A stretch of DNA of 64,000 nucleotides from Irpex lacteus (GCA_001986395.2 MQVO02000031.1:62001-126000); one strand, 5' to 3'; counted from the first letter of the stretch, positions 1-13,031 are shown. Numbers and translations are program-made. The notes: generated from the sequence alone by a model not told the origin.

Positions 1-2354
1 GTATGACACCAAGCGTTGTTAAGATTGCGCTAGCGACCTAGAGCCCGGACAACCAGAAGCCAGGGTACAAAGTAAAGCGTCGTCGAGTAAGTACTTGAGG
101 TGGCAGCGGACGAGTCATTCATGAGCACAGAGTTGCACGAGGGATGTTGACGGCTGATCAGAGGCTGCATGCGTCCCGAACATAGTATTCGCCTCTGATG
201 TTGTCGCGTTGCTAAGGTGGGAACGTCCCTGCTTATGGGAGTCGCGAGCGTGAGTGACAACGTCAAGCTTGTGACGGATCAAGCTTACTTACTGGGTCCA
301 GTCTCCGAGCAATACCCAGGGCAACGATATACGTCGTCGACGTCACTAAGTAGACGGACCCAGGCGCTGGCAGCTATCGCTGAACGATCGCGACGATGAC
401 TAAATTTAGATGGAAAAAAAATGGCGACGATGACTGGCGTGTACACAAGCCATCGAGCGAAACGAATCCGACGCTCGCTACCTACGGCGGACACCAGCAA
501 AGACGACATTGCGTGCAGGCGATCTTTGCGTAGGCCATTTAGGAGGTCGAGTAGCTCGTTTCGCTTTCACAGGTCTGGCATGATAAGCATTAGCAGGAAT
601 ACGGGACTCGACAGTTTACAATACTGCTCACCTGAGACACCAAAGCCCGTGCCCACCCCTCTCATACTTCGCGCATTCAAGTGCCACGTATGGCTACACC
701 CACGCGAAGTTGGTTTTCCTGCTGCTGCACGACCGACGTGATCGAACGGGCCTATCGATAACACAGTGATTTAGAGGATCCTGTGTGAAGATACAGTGGT
801 AACTCGTATAAGGGGCCTTTCCTGAGGGAGGTGCCTACCGCGTGCCGCAGATAAGCAGGGTACATCCCCGTGTCGACGTCCAAGGCTCGAGTAACACGGT
901 GTTTCGTGATGACCTCCTGTGTGAGGGCCGAAGCTTACATTTTGATGGCGTACACGACGACCCGACGGCGGCGATAAGACGAGAGTATACAACTTGTCGT
1001 ATGACAGGACGGGCAGGATGTCGAAGACGTGGATAAAGAAGAGGTCCCAAAAGGCATACACAGGGCACCTTGACTTCGGAGTTGTGGAGCCTCGAGAGAG
1101 AGTGTGTCAATCCAAAGGGTTCGGAGGCTTCTATGCGAATGAAGGACGGCATGCAGACGTCACTTCGGGAGGAATGCATGGCCAGGTATGAGATGGGACA
1201 TGGGACTTGCAGCTAAGTCAGGCATGTATGTGGCGAGACGATGTATCGACTACTCACCTGACGTGTCTCATTTGACACTGTGGTCCGTCCAAGCCCTCCA
1301 CTCCGCGCTTCAGGGACGGCGGATGATAGCCCAGGAAACGACTCCCAAATGGCTCGTAGAAATGGAAGGGCCTGACGTACTAGATGGTGGGCATAGATGG
1401 CGGGGACGAGGACATGATGCGTGACAGGGAGCCGGTTGATTGATTGGTGAGTGGTAGGGAAGAGGCTGATGAGGCCGCGTAGAGGGAGAACCAAGGCGTC
1501 GATGGAGAGGACGGTATCATACAGATGGGTTGAAGGAGATCGGCGTGGTTGATTATTATTTTGTCGCTTCATACGTGGCAAAGGCAGTATTCGCGAGACT
1601 TTGAGGACGATGGGCGTGAAAAAGATCGCGAGTGGGAGCGAATGAGGCGAGTAGCTGATGTGTGCGTTGGCTGATAAAGACTATAGCTAAAGGGAGTAGA
1701 CTTCTCCTAGACTGTGAAGAAACAATGAGCATCGGGAAAATTTACAACGTCAAATATTCACGTACATGTCGACCCTCAAATGACTCTAGTTTCTCCTCCA
1801 AACTGAGCGTTATCTTAGCCAGCATTCTTGATATGGCATCTAGGAGCAGTGTCAGAAGTGGATTTACAACAGCGTGAAGTAAGTCTGGACATAACGTCGT
1901 GACTTGTGCTGAACGAATGACTTACCGGGAGTGTTACTGCGGGTGATACCATCCCACCCTCCGAATCGAACGGCGAGCACCTGCTGAACACATCAATGAG
2001 GATGAGATCATGATAGGGACTCTAGTCGACACACGGGCTACGTACCATGTCACAGACTCCCATGGCTAGCACAGCACATCTGCAGTACTTAAGCTTGGGA
2101 TGTTTCCCCGAGAGGCGTTACGAAGAAGGCCAAGTCGTAGATCAGTGCAGAGTTCGTTGGCAGTGAGGTCCGTAGTGGTTGACCGTCTTGCGTGTGAGCA
2201 TCACCAGTGGTGAGTACCGGTGAGTATCGAGTCACGGATGTCTCACCAACGAGAAGCAGTTTCTCGCAACGGGTGATAGAGAGCAGAGCACAAGTGGTTG
2301 TGGTTGCGGTGATAGAGCATCGATGTCGGGCGCTCATGTGCATGATCTCTAACA

Positions 2355-2362
2355 TGACGTCA
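2355..2362. promoter_or_regulatory. CRE-like palindrome TGACGTCA, position A, unit 1
   Basis: This perfect bZIP/CRE-type palindrome lies just after a GTGGTTGTGGTTGCGGTG tract. The same palindrome is found at the equivalent place in units 2, 3 and 4. Confidence 0.4.
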
Positions 2363-4556
2363 CGTTCTTGCGCGGTAGTTGCCAGCTCGGTCTCATGCAA
2401 TGCCTGAACGTCGTTGATTTTGTCGGTGAGTTAGACCTCGAGCTTCAAGAGCATTTCACGGCAAAAAATACAGATACTCTACCTATAACATGTAGTGACT
2501 ACATGGCGGCAATCCGTAGTACATTAGACTCCGCTGCATGACCCTGGTCCTCCGTCTCTCCGTGCGCAGGCGAATCGTGGTCATTCATGTCAAGCGAAGC
2601 GTTGTATACACGAAGGCGGAATGAGGCCAATTCCTCAATGGCTCCTGAGTGTTCGTACCGGTGTCGCCCATAGATCCATGCACGCGTAATTCGAATAGAA
2701 CGAATGCTGCAAGCTCTTTGGGCCAGGGATCATTCCCACCTGCCCAAGGGACTGGCCACGATCTGGAGAAAAGTGTGAGCACCGCTATGCGCAATTTAAT
2801 GAGATGCGGTAGAGAGGCGCGGTCACTTGTTTATAAGCATACCCCACGCCGCATGAACTCGAAATGCCCAAGTATTTCGCTGTAGGGAGCCGCATGTGAA
2901 ACCCTCGATAGGTTGGCGACATGTTCTGAGGCGACGTCGTTCAGGGGGGCATAGAATGGGCGTGAGCGGTGGTTCTTGAGACTTGACGAAGTCCGAGAGT
3001 ATCCTAGTGTAGCGGATGGCGAGGGGTGACAATCGTAGGTTCCGTGGTGCAGTCCAGTCCGCTGTGTCGCCACCGTTGTCTAGACACGCAAGGGCGTTAT
3101 AGTATCTACCACTACGTTTTGAAGCTGTCGAACAGGAATTAATGCCATGAGCATAGATACATAATTATTATACGGCTGGACTCACCGGGATCACTGCATC
3201 GACGTCTTCCCAACATCACATCCCCACCTCTCCCATCGGTCCACGAGGTCACCGGTAACAACGATCCCGTTGTCGATCCAGTTCATCCGTATTTAGAGGA
3301 GATATTGCGAATCCGGCGGCCGATTAACACAATGATTCCGTGCAATTACGAGCTGACAGAAGGGCAATAGATCGTCGACTGCCATGCCCACGTCATTAAA
3401 GCGAGTGGAGATTCAGGAAGAGTGTCTGACAAGGCTTTCGGTGAGTTGGGACGCTGAGTCATTGTAGGGAAGCTTCATATGGGAGGAGTTGGTGGGGTGC
3501 GAGTGAGATAGGTGTATGGCGTGAAAGGTAGGCTCACCCAGTAGACGCATCCTCCGACCGCTGAGCATGGTCCGCGTAGCCATCTCGCGACTATGCTACA
3601 TGCTCAAGCTCCGTGAACCGTCCAGCCGCGCCGAGCATCTTCGAAACGTTGTCGCGAGTATCGATATGGCGGTGTTCTGCGCTTCGAGGCAGCACCTTCA
3701 ATTGCGAGGAATGGAAGTAGGCGTGACGACGTCTCTTGTGTGACTACCATCAGCGTGTGAGGTACGATGCGAGTCATCGTGCCAAGACGAGGTCGCAATA
3801 GACGTGTGACACGATCGTTTGTGGTGACTCTGCGAGCAATGATGACGGGTAGGGCAGAAGATTCGAACGCGTCGTATAATGAGTCTCATTGTGGATGAGA
3901 GGCAGTATGAATCGCGTAAGGTGTGAGTTCAATGGGAATATGGCCGATAGTGCATGTGACGAATCGAGTACGTCCTGCGGAAAGTCGGGACCATAGTGAG
4001 CACGAAGCGATGAATGATATGATCAGTCTTTACCCACGTACGCGTTATCTACCCTTAAAGTTCCATTCTTTACCAAGCATGCGTGAGCAGAGGTCTTCGC
4101 AAGTCCCAAGAACCGCGTTTCGTGAACTTTTGGGGTGCAAGAGACAGCGCACTAGCAGCCACAAGATGAGCAACTCATGGGTAGAGAGCTCGGAGGAAAT
4201 TGGACAGAGGAACCAACTCACGGATCGTTGGATGGCATATGGTGCATGACTTGAGACTCGCCGTAAGTGCTCCGTGTTCACGCGAAGCGTCGAAGGGCAA
4301 AGGCGACTCGGATGCCAAGGAGTAGCAGTGAGAAGGAGTTGGCCACGACGATCGAGCAACAGGCGTCCGACGTCCATAGAACCCATCAGATCAGCCGGCC
4401 ATGAGAGAACGTCATGCCATCGGTGAGCGAGACTGTGCGATATGCTTCAAGGACGATATATAGTGGCAGGGACGAGACACTGGTGGGCTGTGGTGGTGGT
4501 CGTTGTCTTCGGTGGTCGAGAGGAAAGCGCTCAATCTGAGCTCGGGAAAGCCGCGG

Positions 4557-4564
4557 TGACGTCA
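4557..4564. promoter_or_regulatory. CRE-like palindrome TGACGTCA, position B, unit 1
   Basis: The site lies beside a GGTGGTGGTCGTTGTC tract and a GGAAAGCGCTCA word. Read on the minus strand, a TATATAT box follows about 90 bases downstream, so a minus-strand promoter is possible. Equivalent sites are at 24,015 and 38,537; the unit 4 copy is altered to TGACATCA near 53,973. Confidence 0.4.
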
Positions 4565-4699
4565 CACTCGTACTTGTCTTATCTCGCGTCTCGATGCTTG
4601 CAAAAGCTGCTCGTGCTTCGAGTGAAGTATTGCAAGTATACAACGCCTGCATTCGTCGCCAGCTTTTGATAATATTTAGCGAGTTTCAGGGATCGTTGC

Positions 4700-7600
4700 A
4701 ACGGACAACGCGAAGATTCTCTAGGACAAACACCTAGTTTCGTAACATTATCGATATACTAGTAGTACGTTCGACTACTTACAGTCCTGCCTGTCCGCGA
4801 ACAGCTCCGGGAGTTCCAACGATTGGACGTCCTACGATACAGCTAGCTGCAAATTTTGCGGCGTATGTTCCACGGGCCTAATAGTTCCTCGGCAATCCGT
4901 CTGGTCTGGATGCGAACTGTCTTGCCCTGGTGTGCTCGGGCCCAAGACTCGGGCTTAGGAGGCTCAGTGACTCCAGACGCAGAAGCCCAGGTCAAAAAAT
5001 AGTAGACACTGCTTGAAGGCGAGCATAGAGACTAGATAGCTTGCTAGTAGACGATAGCATGAGGGGGGAGGACAAATTAAACGAGCGATACGCGTTGCTT
5101 AAGGGAGATTGTCGACCAACCCAATATAATACTGGGTTCACCTGCTTGCACCGCGTCGGCCATCAGCAACCTACGAGTAGATGTAATCTGGCAAGGATAA
5201 GTGGTGCCTCTCTCGTTCGTCCGGCCTCCAAGGAAGCGACATCCTGAGTAAGTTTTCTTCGAACATATCGTAAGCAAACATGGCCTTCGTAAGCGGAGAG
5301 CACCTTGAAATCAGATTGTTGCCTAGTATATGATCTACATGTGAGCGAACTGCGTGAATTTGGAGGACTATGTAGTACTCACGGGACCGCATACATGCAT
5401 TATCGCGTGCGAGACAAATAATCCGCTGGCGAATACTTCCCGAGCTGCGTACACGTACTCCACGCAAGTGTCTTTATCCCTGAGCATCGATGTCCATCGA
5501 GACACGACAGCAATCGTGAAACCATATCGAACGGTCGGCTCTTTCCCATAGTGACGAGCATAGTGAGCCATGGGTCTTGATGCTCTCTTGTGTTGTTTGC
5601 GACGGGGACTGGATTAACAAAGCGCCTGGTCGAACGAAGAACGTTGAGGGAGCGGCAACGCGCTCACAGGACGACCACAGCAATCAGGGTGAAGTTTGGG
5701 CTCAGAGATCGCGTTGACTGTAGCCTTCAGTGAGAAGGAGATCGTGTCTTCGAGATCATGCTTGTTTACGTGGGTTACAATGGTCGTAGTGACCGTGCTA
5801 ATAAATAAAGGGTCAGAAATTGTCGCTCATGAGCGACAGAGCCATAGGCATACCTGTTTACCTCAAAGAGCGCGTCGATCCCACCGCATATACCGTCCAC
5901 TCTTAGGCAAACTCACGTATCGATTGTTCACTAGGGCCCGTACGCCGAGCGATCGAGAACGATTATCAGGTCTACTAGATCGTGTGAGGGATTTAACAAA
6001 CGAAGAATATCGAGCGACTTACCCGGATGGTGTGAGAAACCATCTGCGATGTCCGTTCAAAAACATATGGCCATCATCACATAAGTTTTCGATGCGTCTA
6101 AGCCAAGTGTTACGTCGAACATAGCTGATTCTATCCGCCGGGCCTCTAAGCGGACCAGAATGACGGCGTGGATGATAGATTGTCCAAAATCGACACAACG
6201 TGCAGTCAGCCACGCCGAGATGACAGCGCGATGCTGTTCAGAGTAGACAACGTGAGCGGCAAGGTATCGTATAGAGCGGGGCGTACTTACCTGGATTCCC
6301 TCACCCATCGACTGTACATCTACCGTGTCGAACCACGCACCCAGCCGGAAGAGCCGTCGGGTATCTCGAGTGTAGCGCGGGATCCCGAGGCCCACCGCTC
6401 AATACGAGTTTGAGATTGAGGGCGAGATCGTCGGGCGTCATAGAGATTGTATGAGTGCGGGCAAGTAGTACGAGATGAGGTGGTTATATGCGGGCAGGTA
6501 TCAGGGGGCGTCGAACAAGGTACCCGCGACCGTAAAAACCGCAGGTGAAGGCGAGCGATCTACACATAGATGCTACCTCGCGAAGATAAACGAGGCTCTC
6601 GTTCGTACGGCCACCTCGGTCACCGGTCCCTGAGATAGTGTCCTCCGCCCATATATTTCTCGTGGATAGAAGCGACGGTCGTCCGTACGGTAAAGCATGA
6701 TATGGGCTTGCTACCTTGGGATGAACTACACGTGAGCAAACCACGCCGATTTGACAGCTTCACAGGATCACAGGCACGAATCACTCGTGTCTGATACCAA
6801 GCATCCGCTATTGGGTGGTAAAAACGGCCATATTAAACGGTAGGTTTCTTCCTAGAGCTGCTACACTGAGAGAATAGTGGGCGTGCGATGGGTCTTGAAC
6901 GGATGCGACGAGGAATACATAGTCGAAGCTTGGAGAGCAAAGAACATCATAGGAATGAGACCTAGGCTTGACGGTAGGTTTTGCGAAGGCGGGGACCATG
7001 ACTCCACGTTCAAGTGCGCTTTCGTGGACCCTGAAGTCCGTAGTCACCGCTCTGCCTAGACAGACAAAGATTCATTACTAGTAGCCATGAGCGACGTCGC
7101 CATACCCGCACCAGAATACGGACAGACCTCGTGACACCCGTCGATTCCACTACATACACAGCAGTACTCTTCTGCTAAACGGTGTCGAGGGTCCTTCGGG
7201 TCCAAGCACCTCGTACCACCGCCGTGCGATCGAGAAAGGTCGTAAAGTACATGTCGGCGTGAATGGAGACTCGAAGAGCCCGAGCATGAGCTAGACGTCA
7301 TATGGTCCAGGCCGTACGAGTGTAGAACGAACAAGGACGCCAAATAGACGACGAGCTCGTCATCTCGTTCCGCTACGGTGGTCAAACGAGAAAAGAGGCC
7401 GTGTGGTCTTCTATTGACACTCGACGATCGCCCAACACTCTATCGAGACGAAGACGCAGCTGTTAGGCCCCCGTCAGGAATTAAGTAGAACGAGCAGACC
7501 CAGTTGACTCACCAGGAACGCGTGGGGAGCACTTGAGTTATACGCCCAGTACTGCATATGTGCACATCTTGAGCTTTGACGACCACTCTCAGAAAGCCCG

Positions 7601-8651
7601 ACGCAGTCGATGATGAGTAGCAAGACCTAAGCCAAGCGTTGACGTGAACGAAGCTGTCTCGTCCGCCCAATGGCTAGCACCAAGTCGTATCGAAGGATTA
7701 AGGTGAGAACAACGAGAAACTAGGGAACAAGGCGAGCTCCCGGGGTTTCGATACACTGTGCTTGCTTGATGCGCAACGAGCACATCGCCGCAGATACGGG
7801 GTGCGTCTCGTACGTAGTGGTAGTGGTGATGGACATCTGGTGCGTGTTGGGACAGTGAGACGATGAATTCGAGGGGAAATAATCAGGAGTTAACGTGAGC
7901 CTGGTAAGTCACGCCAGAGGCGACTATCAAGAGGTAATTTGAAGTCAAGACGACCGACATATAAGCACTTTGCAGAGGAGCGAGTGTGAGCGACAAGGTC
8001 TAGGATCGAATGAAGCACACTCACCTACGTTGCCTTGCACCATCGACTTCACACCGGCCAAACTGGAATGTACTGCCAGTCGTTGGTCAAGTGTTTTGAG
8101 TGTAGCGTGAGAGGTCCAAGTGTCTACCGTGTAGAGGTAGGATGACAGTCACGCTGAGCCGTATAGTCCACAGACATGTACAGCTAATCGATCTATCGTA
8201 GCAGAGCCGAGTCGGGCTAAGAGCTCAGCGTGTCGAGATTGCGAACATGAGGGGCGGGGGCGGGTCAATGTCTCGTAGCTCTGATGATGTCTGTTGTGTT
8301 GATTGTGAACTTGTGAAAGGGGACGTAGAGGCTGAGCATAAGAAACAATGAGTCGTCAGACACCCTGCAGAGAGTGTGGTACGTACCAAGCGAAGGCTTC
8401 AACGCCGCCTACACCCTACATTATCTGTCACACGAACATGTATTTTGTTTAAAATAGGACGTCTAGCTGCGTCTTGCAAACCGAACTGAACGACTCACGG
8501 TAGTCACGCATTCGCCCCAGCCGTAGCACATCAGCCTTCGATCCTCGCTCTCACTAGCCATACCCAGTACCGTTAGGTCATTTGTGGAGCCTTGACAGTA
8601 TACTGAGGAGGCGTCCCAGAGGATTGAGCTGGAGAGCGGGTTGATTAGGAC
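4700..8651. repeat. Unit 1 intergenic repeat, distal half
   Basis: The stretch is homologous to 38.7-42.58 kb (unit 3), parts of 24.1-26.4 kb (unit 2) and 54.1-56.76 kb (unit 4). Some patches are nearly identical to unit 3, for example 5.6-5.8 kb against 39.54-39.78 kb and 6.96-7.06 kb against 40.92-41.03 kb, while neighbouring bases differ clearly. No intact gene is seen. Degenerate exon-like blocks on the minus strand are described separately. The homology is interrupted at 8,651 by the hAT transposon and resumes at 13,063. Confidence 0.75.
6023..6395 (-). pseudogene. Degenerate exon pair (unit 1 copy)
   Basis: Two exon-like blocks are joined by a 57 bp intron-like gap: a donor GTAAGT just below 6,291 and an acceptor ending AACAG at 6,234. 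The lower block (6,023-6,233) reads HRAVISAWLTARCVDFGQSI at its start and continues through a segment with RLEAR and FDVTLG, then meets a stop before the next donor at 6,022. The unit 3 copy is open right across, so this copy is damaged. I do not recognise the family; the FD-x-TLG-x-D word faintly recalls retropepsin-like folds, which is only a resemblance. Confidence 0.35.
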
Positions 8652-8659
8652 CTTGGAGT
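8652..8659. repeat. Target-site duplication of the hAT element, left
   Basis: CTTGGAGT directly abuts the left terminal repeat and is repeated exactly at 13,055-13,062. Eight-base duplications are the hallmark of hAT transposition. Confidence 0.93.
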
Positions 8660-8682
8660 TAATGATGTTCATGGCCCGGCTT
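8660..8682 (+). repeat. hAT left terminal inverted repeat
   Basis: It starts TAATGATGTTCATGGCCCGG. The right end read in reverse complement differs at two of 23 positions (10 and 13). Confidence 0.9.
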
Positions 8683-8816
8683 CAAGCCCGCAAGCCCACC
8701 AAGCCCGGCCGTATTAGGCCGGGCCAAGCCGGGCCCAACCTCAAGGCTTGCTTGGGCCTACGGCTCGGCTTGTTATTCTGCAGGCCCAAGCCGGGCCTTC
8801 AAGCCGGGGCTTTGAC
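8683..8816. repeat. hAT left subterminal GC-rich array
   Basis: Many copies of AAGCCC/GGGCTT and GCCCGG/CCGGGC lie in both orientations, including an 8 bp stem GCCCGGCC-(6)-GGCCGGGC near 8,703-8,724. Subterminal arrays of short words are typical transposase binding regions of hAT elements. A similar array lies at the other end, which supports this role; actual binding is inferred. Confidence 0.7.
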
Positions 8817-9075
8817 GTATGCGATTGGCCTTAATTCGATAGATAGTGGGCCATGATAACTTACCCATTGCCTATCGAATTGTGGCCCTTCGAAGTTTCG
8901 ATGGATATGGCCACTGGCCGCTAGTGGCGGGGGCCACTGGTGTTGGTTGATGCCAGTGTGAGCAACATTCGAGTCGACTCGTGCGCACCACTGGTTGAGC
9001 TGGCCGTGCTATAAATTGAATACATATCATGGTGAGTACGCAGCAGAACTCACTATTTACCATATCCGCACAACA

Positions 9076-12000
9076 ATGGCTCCGAAGCCGAAGCCTATCG
9101 CACCCAATCCACCAGACCTGCAGCCTGCTTCAAATCGCACTCCACGCATCATTCGAGGGACCGTCAAGCTCCGAGATCCTGCAAATGGCGCTGCAGCTGA
9201 GACACAAGCACACCGAGATGCCATTGAAGCTTACCGTCAAAAGCTTATCGAGAAAGAAGCTCTCGCAAAGTCAACCGGTAGCACAGACGATAACTCCACA
9301 TCAGCAGACGCACCCAACAATCGACCACCCCGTTCGAGTCCTGATGCCAGTGATCCTCCGACAAGTCCACCGCCGTCTTCTATTGTGATTGAAGATGACG
9401 AGGATGAGGATGAGTCCGAGTCCATTAGACTCCCAGAGCGCAAGCGTAAGTTTTAGTTTGCACTATAAAGCAATAGTCAATCACACTCACTTCTTGATAC
9501 AGGCAAGCGTGCTACGGTCGAGATTCTTTCTGAGGACTCAGAGCCCGAGGATGAGTACAATCCTGGCAAAGAGCACAGCCCGTCAGCCACAGACACCGAG
9601 GATGAGGGCAATACCAGTGCGACAAGTGCCAAGCCATCACAAAAGAAGAAGCAGAAACGCAAGGAGAAAGGGCGCAATGATGCAACTAGGAAAACTCAGG
9701 CGCACACCGGTACGTACAACATGTGCTCTTTTTCGATGGATATCATTGAACCTTGAATAGGCAAGAAGACAGCCCCACGCGATCCTGTAGATCTCGAAGA
9801 AGTAGACGAGAGCGGCTTCCTGAAGGATATCGTGGTTCAAAATGTCAAACCGCCAAAACCGAAAGCAAGCGATAGGAGCCGGGATGTGGATCAGTTTTTT
9901 GGTTCCGTCTTCAGGCAGAAGGACGAAGACAATGTCGTGAGGAGCTATCGTAAATGCAATACATGCTCGTGAGTAGCTAGTACTGATTGTCTTGTACTGC
10001 ATTTCTAACGAGTCAAGGACTTCAAATCACACAGGAACGACTATGTTTCGGACGTCTCAACGTGCAGGCGCCATATGCAGTCCAAACACCGTGTAAGTCA
10101 CTGTCAAGTTCTTGCCTTTCCCCTGTGACTTGGTGTTCTAAGCTAACATACCTCTTCGTTATCTTAGGGTATCTATCTCAAGTGGTGTCGTGAAGACGGC
10201 TTTGAGTCCAAGTTACCGAACGACGTCAAAGCACGGAATGATGCAAACAAGATAGTCTCGGGAGAGCAGAAGAGTATTGACGGATTTTTGAAGGAGATAC
10301 CGAAGGAGGAGCGCGTCATACAGTACTCCCATCTGACCTTCAAGCGTGCAGCTATTGAGTGGCTTATTGCCACGGATCAGGTAGCTATACAGTATTGTAC
10401 TCACATTACCCATGTTGCTGAAGCAAATGCCTAGCCGATTAGCGCACTTGAACATCCTACATTTCGTAAGATGCTCGAAACTGCTGCTCAAGCTACAAAC
10501 GGCGTTCAGATCCCTTCGCGGCGTGTAGCCCGTGAGGCCATAATGGATATGTTTCATGAGCAAATGTCACGTTTGAAAGCGGATCTGACGGTAAGTATGA
10601 TATTATACGATAAACTTCTAATATTATCTGACAGTAGTGTGCAGAGCGGAGGGCGCAAGGGCATTATAAACCTCACCTGTGACGCTTGGCAGTCCAAAAA
10701 CGTTGATGGCTATCTAGCAGTGACGGCGCATTGGATTCACGAAGAGGGAAAGGATCAAACTAAGTGGACACTTCGCAGTGCTATCATCGGATTCACAAAG
10801 CTGAATAACTCTCATCACGGCAAACGCCTCGGCCAAGCGTTGTTCAAAGTCACAGAACGATTGGGAATCACTCGATGGGTGCGTTCAATTGTTCTGAGAC
10901 TCACACGTATTACCCTGTCCTGACAACACCATCGCACTTCTTTCATACTTCTAGGTTGGCTACGTCACCTGTGATAATGCTAAAAACAACGGTACAATGC
11001 TCCGTGAGTTTGCAGCTTTATACGAACAAGCGTATCACGTCAAGTGGGACGATGTGAAACGCCGGATACCGTAAGTCTCATCTTCAAGTTGTGACCTTTG
11101 TATCTGACTCTTATGATCATATAGCTGCATAGGACACGTAGTAAATATTGCGACGCAGGAGGTGATTTCTGTGTACAGCAAGACACCGCATTTCGATCCC
11201 GAGAACCCTGAGGCTCATCTGAACATCTCCCGAGCCAATGACTTTGGGCGCGACGTGCGCGACGTGGTTGGATTGATCCGAGTTATATGTGTGAAGGTAC
11301 GCTTTATTTCACACTCGTCGCGCCTAGCGTAACATGATCCTTATGTGTCTTAGGAACGGTCAAGCGCAAAGCGGAAGGAACTTTTCCGCTCCCTACAGGC
11401 AAACTCCCCTCGCGCCAAGGAGGATGATTATGCAGGTCCACTACAGTTACTGATGGATATGCCCGTACGATGGTCATCGACATATGTGATGCTCTGTCGA
11501 GCACTGCTTCTCAAAGATGTGAGTAGTATCGCCCTGCTAATATATGTACACTCGCTGATACCAGAGCCTTCGGCATTAAGTCCGTAGATGACTTTGTTGA
11601 CGAGCTCGCACGTCAGGAGACCAACCGTGAACGCCGTCGCAAGCTCGATGAACTCAAGCTTGATGATGAGGAGTGGGACCGTGCAATGATACTTGTTTCT
11701 CTTCTCCAGGTGCGCATCACTTCGTTTCCTCTCTCTTCTCCATAGACAACTAACTACCTATGGTTTATTATAGCATGCAGACGACGCACAGACATCGTTT
11801 TCGTCGGATACAGTGTCTACTCTGCATCTTGTCATACCTGCTCTCGAGGCGGTACACAAGGCCTGGATTTCACGCGCTGAAAAACCAAAGTATGCTGCAT
11901 TCACTGCCGCACTTGAAGCTGGAATCGCCAAGATCACTACCTATTACAATAGAACTGAGCTTACGGACGCATATATTGTTGCGATGTGTACGTATATCCT

Positions 12001-12821
12001 GAGCTTCCGATCTGTGAACTTCTCTACTAAGTGTCTAACTCGTAAACAACTGCAGACCTTGCCCCCGACACCAAAGGATCCCACATCAAGAAATATTGGT
12101 CCTCTGACCTTCAAAAGAAAGCAGAGGAACTGTTGGAGCGCATTGTAAGTCTGTATTATTCTTAGCAATTTCAAGTAACTAATTAAAGCCGGTCTTAGTA
12201 CGAAGAGCGGTACAAGATGATCTATAGCGAAAATGCGAGGCCAGAGCAGCGGCATTCTTCTGCACCGAGGAAGAAGCGAGCCAAACTTCGCTCGCTTCTT
12301 GTACAGCTAAACATCGGCTCTGATTCCGACGATTCCGACGTTGATGTCGGTACCTCACCCTCCGGACAGTCACTGGACGCTGTTCAGTGGTGGGGGGTAA
12401 GTAGTTATTTCGATTCTATCTTGTATTTACTGACTAAATAATGGTTATTCTGTTTTAGCTGTACGGTTCCCGCTACGGACCTGTTTGGACATCTCTTGCT
12501 CGAGATTATTTGTCCATCATGGCGACATCCGTCTCCAGTGAACGGGCATTCTCCCAAGGCGGATTGACAATTACTAACCGTAGATCACGTTTGAAAGCAG
12601 ACATCGTAGAGGCACTTCAATTCCTGAAGTGCCTTGTACGTCAGGACCTCATCTACGCGAATCCGGCCCCTAGTTCAATTGTAGAGGAAGGGTTCCAAGG
12701 TCACATCGACGGCGATGAAGACTCGGAGCCAAAGACAAGTAATGAATCTGACGGTTCGGAGGGGCCACGCCCCTGGGATATCATTCTTGATGACAGTGAT
12801 AATACTTTGTATGAGGAGTAG
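9076..12821 (+). CDS. hAT transposase (BED zinc finger and hAT dimerisation domain), one doubtful exon junction
   Basis: This would catalyse excision and insertion of the surrounding element. I read about fourteen exons with short GT-AG introns. The start ATG at 9,076 opens a basic, acidic-rich leader. A BED-type finger follows (C-x2-C near 9,950-9,970, then RRHMQSKH near 10,065). The body carries the first catalytic aspartate in LTCDAWQSKN (codon 10,681), the second in TCDNAKNNG (codon 10,973), RIPCIGHVVNIATQE, and MPVRWSSTYVML near 11,460. The C-terminal dimerisation domain has WWG, LARDYLSIMATSVSSERAFS and NRRSRLKADIVEAL, ending at TAG 12,819-12,821. At 11,519-11,567 no canonical donor and acceptor pair keeps the frame, so either a one-base lesion or a weak GTAGTA donor must be assumed. 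The family call is firm; activity is uncertain. Confidence 0.9.
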
Positions 12822-12910
12822 TAGCGGTAATGGTAGTCTACATGCAGTACTTCATACTCGAAAGCATGCACACAATTCATATTTTACTCACTGCGAACAT
12901 TATGCAACGA

Positions 12911-13031
12911 AAGCCCTAACGAAAGCCCGAGCCGAGCCGCGGCTTGGGCTTGCAGCGGGCTTCGGGCTCGGCCTGCGAATATGACAGGCCTGAGCCCTAC
13001 AAAGCCGAGCCCAAGCCAGGGCTTTGAGCCC
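12911..13031. repeat. hAT right subterminal GC-rich array
   Basis: This mirrors the left array: repeated AAGCCCGAGCC, GGCTTGGGCTT and GGGCTCGGCC words in both orientations, directly inside the right terminal repeat. Confidence 0.7.

Larger units (their letters stand above)
1..4700. repeat. Unit 1 intergenic repeat, proximal half
   Basis: No intact gene is visible. The stretch is homologous to the other units: about 0.2-1.6 kb matches 20.2-21.5, 34.1-35.5 and 49.6-51.0 kb; 1.6-2.4 kb matches 21.5-22.4, 35.4-36.2 and 51.0-51.7 kb; 2.4-4.7 kb matches mainly 51.7-54.1 kb. CpG is abundant. Minus-strand splice-donor-like sites (GTGAGT or GTAAGT read in reverse) recur every few hundred bases and are often kept between units. 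Open frames are short and are not conserved as proteins in all copies, so they were not called. The unit may begin slightly before or after base 130, where similarity to 49.55 kb starts. Confidence 0.75.

Noticed and set aside
5696..6124. Plus-strand open frame of 142 codons in unit 1
   Set aside because: The near-identical unit 3 copy does not keep the frame, and it overlaps minus-strand exon-like blocks.
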